Positions 1-5,624 of a stretch of 9,461 bases of DNA are shown piece by piece. The stretch spans positions 1-9,461 of the forward strand of contig JANJUO010000616.1 of NCBI GenBank assembly GCA_024710535.1, given 5' to 3'. The notes under the pieces were generated by a model. It did not search any database, was not told the DNA's origin, and saw only the letters and a program-made list of their open reading frames with translations. Origin of the DNA: a bacterium (GTDB taxonomy: Bacteria; Bacteroidota; Ignavibacteria; Kapaibacteriales; UBA2268). Positions within the stretch are counted from its first letter, which is position 1, and each line of letters starts with the position of its first letter. The position numbers were made by a program, and so were the translations under genes.

Positions 1-84
1 GAACTAATATTTCTTTTTAATGCAATTATTCTCATCAATTTGAATTAATTTCTCTGTTTATTATTGCTTTATTAAAAATTCTTC

Positions 85-114
85 TGTGAATCATTAATTA
101 ATGTATTTTTCACA
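85..114. repeat. AT-rich dyad upstream of the GPP34 gene
   Basis: A perfect 12-bp palindrome, CATTAATTAATG, lies at 92-103. It is flanked by the inverted arms TGTGAA (85-90) and TTCACA (109-114). The inner and outer dyads are not concentric (centres 97.5 and 99.5). The element sits about 60-90 nt upstream of the GPP34 start, where an operator could lie. In DNA this AT-rich such a dyad can also arise by chance. No gene or clear promoter was found in 1-175. Confidence 0.25.
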
Positions 115-175
115 CACTAAAAATGCTTTTTATCAGTTAATAAATTGTTCTTTATTAAAAAACTAAGTGAATATT

Positions 176-856
176 ATGGAACTGAAACTTTACGAAGAAT
201 TGCTGATGCTCGGTTTGGATGATGAAACCGGAGAAATCTTATTACCAGCCGCAGGTGCTCTTCCTTATGGCTTGGCAGGTGCAATTTTGATGGAATTATT
301 TTTGTCAGGAAGAATTATTTTTGAAAACGATATGATTTTACCTGTTGAAAAAACTTTTCCGGAAGATGCCATTTTGGACGAAGTGCTAAAATTGATTTCC
401 AATCACAAATTGGAGAATGTTAAGTATTGGATTAGAAACATCAATTCCGAAGTTAGCAATCTGGTTGCAAGAATCGAGAATGGACTTGTTGAGAAAAAAA
501 TCCTGAAGAAAGTTGAGAAAAAAATCCTTTGGTTTATTCCAATTGAGCGATACCCAACACTTGACGCATTCTCGGAAGCAAGTTTGAGAATACACATTCG
601 TGCTATTGTATTAGAAAATGCCGAGCCGGACAGCAAAATGGTGGCACTATTGAGTTTGATAAAAGCATCAAACTTAATTGATGAATTGTTTTTAAGAGAA
701 GAGAGAAAGCAGGCACGAAAAATAATTTCTGATTATATTGAAGGAGAAAAAATCGGGAAATTTGTTTCGGATGTTTCTTCGGAAATAAATTCGATTATTG
801 CCTCATCAATAGCCGGATCTGTTGCCGCCGCAAGTGTTTCTGCCGGAGTTTATTAA
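176..856 (+). CDS. GPP34 (GOLPH3/Vps74-like) domain protein
   Basis: This 226-aa protein matches the GPP34 fold. The N-terminus has the family signature LLMLGLDDETGEI (residues 9-20 region), followed by YGLAGAILMELFLSGRI (30-46). The second half carries the typical LRIHIRAIVLEN helix and an ALLSLIKASNLIDELF segment. The tail is Ala/Ser-rich and hydrophobic, like bacterial members. Eukaryotic GOLPH3/Vps74 binds phosphatidylinositol-4-phosphate and retains Golgi glycosyltransferases; the role of bacterial homologues is largely unknown, and a peripheral membrane role is inference. There is no signal peptide. I chose the ATG at 176; an in-frame GTG at 167 would add only three residues. No strong Shine-Dalgarno sequence is visible. 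The stop is one base from the next gene's ATG, so the two genes are probably cotranscribed. Family assignment is fairly secure; function is not. Confidence 0.82.
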   Translation: MELKLYEELLMLGLDDETGEILLPAAGALPYGLAGAILMELFLSGRIIFENDMILPVEKTFPEDAILDEVLKLISNHKLENVKYWIRNINSEVSNLVARIENGLVEKKILKKVEKKILWFIPIERYPTLDAFSEASLRIHIRAIVLENAEPDSKMVALLSLIKASNLIDELFLREERKQARKIISDYIEGEKIGKFVSDVSSEINSIIASSIAGSVAAASVSAGVY

Positions 857-857
857 T

Positions 858-1205
858 ATGAACGAGAGTGATATTCAAGTATATTCCAAGCATTATTCTG
901 AAAATGGGTTTTGGAGCAAAATAAGTGAAATTGCCAAAAAAAGCGGCAAATCAATCATAAAAAAAGCACTTGTTCTTTTTTACTCCGCAACAGATGATGA
1001 TACACCAATTTGGGTGAAAACAGTCATCTATGCCACTCTTGGATATTTGATTCTACCTTTGGACGGGATCCCTGATATAATGCCGTTTTTGGGATTTAGC
1101 GATGATCTTGCCGCAATTATTTCAGCAATGAAATTGATACACAATCACATAAAGCCCGAGCATAAACTACTCGCTGACCAAAAAATCGCAGAGTGGATCA
1201 ATTAA
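858..1205 (+). CDS. DUF1232 (YkvA-like) small membrane protein
   Basis: This 115-aa protein has the DUF1232 core: WVKTVIYATLGYLILPLDGIPD (residues 52-73), then Gly79 and the acidic pair Asp82-Asp83 in LGFSDDLAAI. That LPxDxIPD...GxxDD pattern defines the family, which is thought to be membrane-associated with one hydrophobic hairpin. Its biochemical role is not established. I chose the ATG at 858, one base after the GPP34 stop, because a GGAG ribosome-binding site lies at 845-848 inside the upstream gene. The longer reading from a TTG at 822 overlaps the GPP34 C-terminus and has no support. The N-terminal ~50 residues are polar and Lys/Ser-rich, so they are probably cytosolic. The terminator just downstream ends this two-gene unit. 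Confidence 0.85.
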   Translation: MNESDIQVYSKHYSENGFWSKISEIAKKSGKSIIKKALVLFYSATDDDTPIWVKTVIYATLGYLILPLDGIPDIMPFLGFSDDLAAIISAMKLIHNHIKPEHKLLADQKIAEWIN

Positions 1206-1222
1206 TAATTTCGATAAAAGTT

Positions 1223-1260
1223 AAAAAAGTATAACCGAATATTTTCAGTTATACTTTTTT
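1223..1260. terminator. Bidirectional rho-independent terminator
   Basis: A perfect 13-bp inverted repeat, AAAAAAGTATAAC (1223-1235) and GTTATACTTTTTT (1248-1260), surrounds a 12-nt loop. T-runs appear on both strands. It lies 17 nt after the DUF1232 stop and about 48 nt beyond the end of the convergent RRM gene, so it can terminate both. Confidence 0.85.
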
Positions 1261-1307
1261 ATGTTTACAAGAAACTAATTGATAATTAACAATGAGGAAT
1301 TTTATTA

Positions 1308-1556
1308 TTAACGTTTATCACGTGAAATATTAACTTTCAACTGTCTTCCGCCAAATTCCATGCCGTTGAAATGCTCAACTGCTTCATTTGCCGCACTTTC
1401 ATCACTCATTTCTACAAAACCATACCCTTTTGCACGTCCTGTTTCTCTATCTGTGATTAATTTTACAGACACAACTTCTCCGTGCTGCTCAAACAAACTT
1501 CTAATTTCTTCTGATGTTGTTTTAAACAAAAGATTACCAACGTAAATGCTTACCAT
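1308..1556 (-). CDS. Single-RRM RNA-binding protein
   Basis: This 82-aa protein is one RNA-recognition motif with almost nothing else. RNP2 is IYVGNL (residues 4-9) and RNP1 is KGYGFVEM (43-50). The aromatic residues Tyr5, Tyr45 and Phe47 are at the positions that stack on RNA bases. The family is common in cyanobacteria and Bacteroidota as small RNA-binding proteins, often cold- or stress-induced, and probably binds single-stranded RNA in the cytosol. The start at 1556 is fixed by a GGAG Shine-Dalgarno (1563-1566, 6 nt upstream) and by the family's usual N-terminus. The frame is open 33 codons further upstream, but that extension is Lys/Phe/Ile-rich, AT-driven and unlike the family. Unlike many relatives, it has no Gly/Arg-rich tail, ending in Lys/Arg after the domain. 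The gene is monocistronic and convergent with the GPP34 unit. Confidence 0.9.
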   Translation of the reverse strand: MVSIYVGNLLFKTTSEEIRSLFEQHGEVVSVKLITDRETGRAKGYGFVEMSDESAANEAVEHFNGMEFGGRQLKVNISRDKR

Positions 1557-1858
1557 TAAATACTCCGAAAAACAAAAAAACAAATATCGGCTTTTGCCAA
1601 TTTTAAAAATAATCAATTTTATGTTTTGCAACAAGATAAATTTATATTTATTCAAGATATTTTACTATTTTATTGTGATAATCGCAATATTTATGAATTG
1701 ATTGATTCAGCCATCGCTTTATATCCAAAATATTCAAAATTTATACTAAAGTTTTCCAAAAATGGCACGATATATGATATAGTTTAGGCGTTGTTCTTTG
1801 ATAGTTTTTTGAAAATGCATAAAAAATGCAATTAATTAAGAAAAAGTTAATTTTTTTC

Positions 1859-1889
1859 TTGCATAATTCAAAAAAAACTCTTAATTTTG
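1859..1889 (+). promoter_or_regulatory. Bacteroidota-type promoter for tRNA-Gly
   Basis: TTG at 1859-1861 is followed after 20 nt by TAATTTTG at 1882-1889. This fits the -33 TTTG / -7 TAnnTTTG consensus of the Bacteroidota primary sigma factor, with one base short in the -33 box. Transcription would begin near 1895, about 35 nt before the tRNA. Confidence 0.55.
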
Positions 1890-1894
1890 AAAAT

Positions 1895-1926
1895 GTATTT
1901 CGATGAGAGATACACGTTCTTTAAAA
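1895..1926 (+). promoter_or_regulatory. Hairpin plus boxA-like leader of tRNA-Gly
   Basis: GTATTTC (1895-1901) pairs with GAGATAC (1907-1913), with one G-U pair, around a GATGA loop. After two bases comes GTTCTTTAAAA (1916-1926), close to bacterial rRNA boxA elements (E. coli GCTCTTTAACA, B. subtilis GTTCTTTGAAA). Hairpin then boxA is the order seen in rRNA antitermination leaders. The function here is inferred. Confidence 0.4.
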
Positions 1927-1929
1927 TAA

Positions 1930-2002
1930 GCGAAAGTAGCTCAGTTGGTAGAGCACAACCTTGCCAAGGTTGGGGTCGCGAGTTCGAGTCTCGTCTTTCG
2001 CT
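1930..2002 (+). tRNA. tRNA-Gly (anticodon GCC)
   Basis: This is a full cloverleaf of 73 nt. The acceptor stem is GCGAAAG (1930-1936) with CTTTCGC (1995-2001). The D-arm carries AGCTCAGTTGGTAGAGC. The anticodon stem CAACC/GGTTG encloses TTGCCAA, with GCC at 1963-1965. The T-arm is GCGAG-TTCGAGT-CTCGT. U73 is the glycine discriminator base. The next bases are CGA, so the CCA end is not encoded and must be added by tRNA nucleotidyltransferase, as is usual in Bacteroidota. The gene stands alone between its own promoter and terminator. Confidence 0.97.
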
Positions 2003-2037
2003 CGATAGGGAAACCTGTCACTTCCTCTTTATGCTGC

Positions 2038-2081
2038 ATGCCTTGCTGTCTGTTCCCCCCGATGGTAAGGCATTTTTTTTT
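2038..2081 (+). terminator. Rho-independent terminator of tRNA-Gly
   Basis: ATGCCTTGC (2038-2046) pairs with GGTAAGGCAT (from 2065 to 2073), with one G-U, around an 18-nt loop, and is followed by nine Ts (2073-2081). There is no T-run on the other side, so it acts on the plus strand only. It ends three bases from the stop codon of the convergent membrane-protein gene. The core stem ATGCCTT/AAGGCAT recurs in the terminator at 3360-3398. Confidence 0.85.
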
Positions 2082-2083
2082 GC

Positions 2084-2695
2084 TTAATTTTCTTCTTTTA
2101 TCCAAAATCTGATATTAATCCCAAACCACAATAATACCGGCACCATTACATTTGTATTTGAGCCGATTGCATTGAAAAAAAATGTTCCCCAATAAACAAA
2201 AAATGATGTTATTGTCGGCAACTCCATTATTGAATATTCCGGATAATTATAATTATCAAAAACAAAAACATATAATTTAAAAAAAATAAAAAGATAAAGA
2301 ATCAGAAGTGTAACCAGATATTTCTTTATGTTGTTTTTGAATCCTAATGGAAAGGAAAATATCAGTGAAGTTAGAAAAATTGTGCTGATTAGTGCTTCTC
2401 GCCTTATATCAGTACCAATTGTTTTCACGATAAAATCACCGTTACTGTCTTTTTTATCATAATAGATTATTTGTACAAGTGCTTCTGTTGGCTTTTCTGC
2501 GGTATTATTGATTTCAATATGCCTATTCAATCTTGGCGTGGAATTAATTGTTTTCTCGAAATAAGCATTGCCAATTTGGGATATTGTCCTTGCAAATGAA
2601 TCGTCGATTAAAAAAGAAAGAGAATACAAGATTACAAATATTGCGGCAAATGCAAGAATATTTTTATTATATTTATTCACCTTAAGGTCAATCAT
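2084..2695 (-). CDS. Exosortase-associated membrane protein
   Basis: This 203-aa protein appears to have one N-terminal membrane helix (about residues 13-29), a polar loop of about 70 residues (30-99) that is probably periplasmic, and three or four further hydrophobic segments (about 100-117, 126-146, 162-178, 183-197). I see no catalytic motif. The ATG at 2695 overlaps the upstream exosortase gene by 8 bp, so the two are translationally coupled. Position, size and topology fit the accessory membrane proteins that accompany several exosortases, including XrtH. The soluble loop could help present or recognise sorted substrates, but that is inference. Primary-sequence recognition is weak and the call rests mainly on context. 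No terminator follows on the minus strand: the hairpin immediately beyond works in the opposite direction. Confidence 0.6.
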   Translation of the reverse strand: MIDLKVNKYNKNILAFAAIFVILYSLSFLIDDSFARTISQIGNAYFEKTINSTPRLNRHIEINNTAEKPTEALVQIIYYDKKDSNGDFIVKTIGTDIRREALISTIFLTSLIFSFPLGFKNNIKKYLVTLLILYLFIFFKLYVFVFDNYNYPEYSIMELPTITSFFVYWGTFFFNAIGSNTNVMVPVLLWFGINIRFWIKEEN

Positions 2696-3212
2696 TTTTT
2701 GCCTCAGGGATATTTTTTAGCCAATAATACCAAAATACTAAGGAAATCATTATAAAGAATATTGGTAATATTTCATTATGAAATGCATCAAACATTGATA
2801 CATCTACCATAACAACCAAGTATAGCATCATCACTCTTAATAAATTAAGCGTGTATAAAATTGAGCCGCCTATCAAAATTCCTTTGATTTTGTATTTGAA
2901 GTGTGCAGGAAATGCCAAGACACCTGCAAGAAAAATCACCAGTGCCTCGCTTCCTTCACAGCCAAATGATAGTACCATATTTATCTTTTTTGTGATAATC
3001 ATATTATTTTCGACATAGACCGAACTATCGAAAATTTTGATGAGCAATCCTGATAGATACGCATTCAAATTTATGTAGGGATCGAACAGCTCTTCACTCA
3101 AAAACAGCACAACTGCATAATATGTGCCGATAACCGAAAAGAGAATTAAAAAAAATCGAATAATTTTCTTAATTTTATCTTTATCAATATTTTTCTTATC
3201 AATTGTTTTCAA
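2688..3212 (-). CDS. Exosortase/archaeosortase family protease-transpeptidase, XrtH-like
   Basis: This 174-aa polytopic inner-membrane protein has the three family active-site residues: Cys85 in GCEG, Arg126 in LNLLRV, and His145 in FDAFHNEI. The stretch ALVIFLAGVLAFPA after the Cys and the C-terminal hydrophobic run ending WYYWLKN resemble XrtH more than the flavobacterial XrtF type. Exosortases cleave a C-terminal sorting signal (motif, hydrophobic helix, basic tail) from exported proteins and are thought to transfer them to a surface carrier. Translation starts at a TTG (3212): AAAGGA (3223-3228) lies 10 nt upstream and no in-frame ATG precedes the first membrane helix. About 20 mostly charged residues precede that helix. 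It overlaps the next gene by 8 bp. No sorting-signal substrate is encoded in the window. Family call is strong; subtype is moderate. Confidence 0.83.
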   Translation of the reverse strand: MKTIDKKNIDKDKIKKIIRFFLILFSVIGTYYAVVLFLSEELFDPYINLNAYLSGLLIKIFDSSVYVENNMIITKKINMVLSFGCEGSEALVIFLAGVLAFPAHFKYKIKGILIGGSILYTLNLLRVMMLYLVVMVDVSMFDAFHNEILPIFFIMISLVFWYYWLKNIPEAKND

Positions 3213-3222
3213 ATTTATATTT

Positions 3223-3251
3223 TCCTTTGTAATTTCTATTATACAAATTTA
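3223..3251 (-). promoter_or_regulatory. Candidate promoter and ribosome-binding site of the exosortase gene
   Basis: Read on the minus strand, TAAATTTG (3251-3244) fits the Bacteroidota TAnnTTTG -7 box and is followed directly by TATAAT (3243-3238). The Shine-Dalgarno AAAGGA follows at 3228-3223 and supports the TTG start. No good -33 TTG is present at the expected distance. The same TAAATTTG lies about 29 nt before the DUF2723 start. Confidence 0.4.
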
Positions 3252-3359
3252 ATATTTTTTTTTGAAATTGAATAGTGTAAAAATATTTGACTTGCTGAAA
3301 TTGAAAATTAGTTAATTATATTGAAATTCCCAATAGGGGAAAATGATTGCGTCAAAACC

Positions 3360-3398
3360 AAAAAAAATGCCTTCCCGAAAAATATCAGAAAGGCATTT
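3360..3398 (-). terminator. Rho-independent terminator of the OmpA-domain gene
   Basis: Read on the minus strand, AAATGCCTT (3398-3390) pairs perfectly with AAGGCATTT (3373-3365) across a 16-nt loop, followed by an unbroken T-run to 3360. It begins about 20 nt after the OmpA-gene stop. It separates that gene from the exosortase pair, which therefore needs its own promoter. Confidence 0.88.
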
Positions 3399-3417
3399 CT
3401 ATTAATTCAATTTAGTA

Positions 3418-5358
3418 TTAATTCTTTGGAGTAATCACATAAATCTGCACTGTTCTTGAAAGCTGTCTGCCGGTTGGCAAATCGTTATTAAAAATTTCAA
3501 CTGCTTCGCCAACGCCAAATACTTCATATTTTGCATTCTTTACTTTTGAAGATAAAAAGTCTTTAACATTATTTGCGCGTTTCATAGCAAGATTTTTGTT
3601 ATAACCTTCTTCGCCAATTCTATCTGAATAGCCATAAACCTGAACTGTTGAATTGAATTTAATTTCAGGGATAATGCTTTTTGTTATGATTTCTTTGTCC
3701 ATTGCTGAAATTTCAGGACTATCGAAATCAAAAAGTATCAAACTATATTTTGAAATTGTTCTATCGGGACGCTCTTCCGCTTTTTTGCGTGAGAATGAGA
3801 AATACTCAACAGGCGCCGAGCCGCTTGCATCTGCACGTTTACCTTTAACTGTCCAAGCACGGAAAGTATAATCAACAGGAATATTATTGCCGGTTAATTC
3901 ATTTGGAAGAATCGACCACTGCATTTTGTCAGGTGAGCCGGTGCCGGAGAATTTTCTGATTAATCTGTCTGATTGATAAATGTCGAGTTCCCAGCCCTCA
4001 ACTGAATCTGCAGATTCTGCATAAACTTCAAATTCTATAATTTCAGGTGTTGCTATACGCTGTCTATCTTTTTGAATTGTAATTGGTTGCAAGAGCAAAG
4101 AATTTGGATTTGAAGGATAAATCTCAACTCTTCTATTTTCAGCAATACCTTCTGCATCTCTCAAGGATGATGGTTTTGAAGGATTGGCGCCTGCTTCTAC
4201 TGTAATTCTCGAAGCATCAATTCCATAATTATCAACTAAATATGACTTGATATAATCAGCGCGTTCTTTTGCAAGTTTGCTGTTTTTTGCTTCGGCTTTG
4301 TTGTCGAGAGTACCAACTAATTTAATTGAAACATTTTTGTCTTCGTTCATTCTTGTTCCAACAACATCAAGCAAATTATGATTAATTTCCAATGCATCTG
4401 GGCTCATTTCTTCAATATTAAACGCACCGGCTGTTGCTTTGGACTTCAAATTCTGAGTTGCAGGAGCTGGCAATGCAGTAGTTTCATCAAAGAAAATGTA
4501 AGGCAAAAGCGGGAATTGCTCAGTATATTGAACTTCTTCCAAAGTAATCTTGTTCAAGTTTGATTTGGCTCCATCTTTTTGAACAGCAGATACTGCTTTG
4601 AAACCTACTTTAACCTCTGCGGCTTGTGGATCAACAACTGGAGCCGGCTCATCGTCACCCAATCCAAAAGTTAAATTCAAGCCAAAGCGAAGTTGAGGAA
4701 TATTCCAGGTGCCAGTCGAACCATTTACTGGAGCATTTGTCGGAATATCAATATATTTTGTGAATGGAAATCTGAATGATACTTCAGGGGACAAGAAAAT
4801 ATTTTTTGATAATTCAAAAGTATAACCTGCACCAATTGTAAGTGCAAGTCTCATTGATTCAGCAGTATCATCAAAAGAAAATGTTGTATCAACCAAACCT
4901 GCAAGCGCGCCTAATGTTCTGATATTAATATCATTTGAAATTGGGAATCCAAATTCCAAACCACCAAGTAAATAAAGATTTTCAACAGGTATTAAATTAT
5001 AAATCTTCAATGCAGGTGTAATTTCAAAGGCAGACATTCTTGGATAATTACCAACAAGTCCAAGAGAGTCAGTAAATTCACCATAACCTAAGCCATTATA
5101 GCCCAAACGCAATGACAATACAAACATATCATCAAAGGCATAATTTCCAATTAAGCCAAGATTAAAATCAATACCATTTGCATCGGCTGTAAAGCGATAA
5201 ACATCAGGTGGCTCTGTGTAATCATACATATCCACGCTATGCATATTCATATTTCCGCCAAGATAAAAACCGAAATTGAACGGCATTTTCTTGGTTTGTG
5301 CATTCAGCAAGCCAACACTTGCAACAATTATTAAAAAGCAAACTAATATCTTACGCAT
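3418..5358 (-). CDS. Outer-membrane protein with two OmpA-like peptidoglycan-binding domains
   Basis: This 646-aa protein begins with a signal peptide (about 1-20, LLNA-Q) and an N-terminal region of short amphipathic strands (about 25-233) that looks like an 8-stranded beta-barrel. A first OmpA-like domain (about 285-413) carries Asp352, Arg366-Ala367 and the closing NRRVEI. An Ig-like or extracellular-type segment (about 435-525) follows. A second OmpA-like domain (about 537-642) carries GYSD (Asp579), Gly582, Tyr586-Asn587 and Arg594-Ala595. The Asp and Arg in each domain sit where OmpA binds diaminopimelate, so both could hold peptidoglycan. In the second, the usual NRRVEI is replaced by LSRTVQI. 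The start is fixed by GAGGTG (5364-5369), 5 nt before the ATG. The gene is monocistronic with its own terminator and divergent from the DUF2723 operon. The likely role is anchoring the outer membrane to the wall. Confidence 0.85.
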   Translation of the reverse strand: MRKILVCFLIIVASVGLLNAQTKKMPFNFGFYLGGNMNMHSVDMYDYTEPPDVYRFTADANGIDFNLGLIGNYAFDDMFVLSLRLGYNGLGYGEFTDSLGLVGNYPRMSAFEITPALKIYNLIPVENLYLLGGLEFGFPISNDINIRTLGALAGLVDTTFSFDDTAESMRLALTIGAGYTFELSKNIFLSPEVSFRFPFTKYIDIPTNAPVNGSTGTWNIPQLRFGLNLTFGLGDDEPAPVVDPQAAEVKVGFKAVSAVQKDGAKSNLNKITLEEVQYTEQFPLLPYIFFDETTALPAPATQNLKSKATAGAFNIEEMSPDALEINHNLLDVVGTRMNEDKNVSIKLVGTLDNKAEAKNSKLAKERADYIKSYLVDNYGIDASRITVEAGANPSKPSSLRDAEGIAENRRVEIYPSNPNSLLLQPITIQKDRQRIATPEIIEFEVYAESADSVEGWELDIYQSDRLIRKFSGTGSPDKMQWSILPNELTGNNIPVDYTFRAWTVKGKRADASGSAPVEYFSFSRKKAEERPDRTISKYSLILFDFDSPEISAMDKEIITKSIIPEIKFNSTVQVYGYSDRIGEEGYNKNLAMKRANNVKDFLSSKVKNAKYEVFGVGEAVEIFNNDLPTGRQLSRTVQIYVITPKN

Positions 5359-5563
5359 TAAAACACCTCATAAAAAATAATAAAACTACAATTTTGACAT
5401 CACATATTCTAATAATTGACGAAATTTGTAGAAATTATTACAAAAAATTTAACGATTTTTAATTAATTTTATAGAAATATTTATGATTTTCAGTAAAATA
5501 GTTACATTTTATTTGAAAAATTACATCAGTTAATTGATTTTTTTGAAAGAGTGTTATGAATTA

Positions 5564-5595
5564 TTTATTCAACTTGTATTTTTTTGTTAAATTTG
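5564..5595 (+). promoter_or_regulatory. Candidate promoter of the DUF2723 operon
   Basis: TAAATTTG at 5588-5595 fits the Bacteroidota TAnnTTTG -7 box, and TTTA at 5564-5567 stands 20 nt upstream where a -33 TTTG is expected. It lies 29 nt before the ATG, in the 266-bp region between divergent genes (5359-5624). An alternative sigma-70-like pair is TTGTTA (5584-5589) with TATAAA (5606-5611), which would give an almost leaderless mRNA. No Shine-Dalgarno precedes the ATG. No convincing promoter for the divergent OmpA gene was found. Confidence 0.4.
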
Positions 5596-5624
5596 CATAT
5601 TGTTTTATAAAAATGTGAATTGAA

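Larger units (their letters stand above)
1557..1929. other. 373-bp noncoding spacer between the RRM gene and tRNA-Gly
   Basis: No credible gene is visible here. The spacer holds the RRM gene's upstream region (GGAG at 1563-1566 on the minus strand) and a boxA-like TGTTCTTTGATAG (1792-1804). It also holds two small hairpins: TGCAT/ATGCA with an AAAAA loop (1816-1830), and AAGAAAAA/TTTTTCTT with a 7-nt loop (1838-1860). The tRNA promoter and leader follow from 1859 and are listed separately. The stretch 1640-1790 is AT-rich and otherwise featureless. Confidence 0.6.

Noticed and set aside
146..160. TGTTCTTTATTAAAA as another boxA before the GPP34 gene
   Set aside because: There is no RNA gene, preceding hairpin or promoter with it, and the word is cheap in DNA this AT-rich.
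822..857. Upstream TTG start for the DUF1232 protein
   Set aside because: The extension overlaps the GPP34 coding end, resembles no DUF1232 N-terminus, and the GGAG site matches the ATG at 858.
1763..1769. TGGCACG, identical to the -24 half of a sigma-54 promoter
   Set aside because: The -12 half (TTGC) is missing at the required distance: the bases there read ATGA.
1887..2087. A 66-codon plus-strand frame spanning the tRNA
   Set aside because: It is the translation of the tRNA-Gly gene and its terminator. The cloverleaf explains every conserved base.
2084..2695. LPTITSFFVYWG in the accessory protein as an XrtH-type sorting signal
   Set aside because: It is internal, inside the membrane region, with more membrane segments after it and no C-terminal signal architecture.
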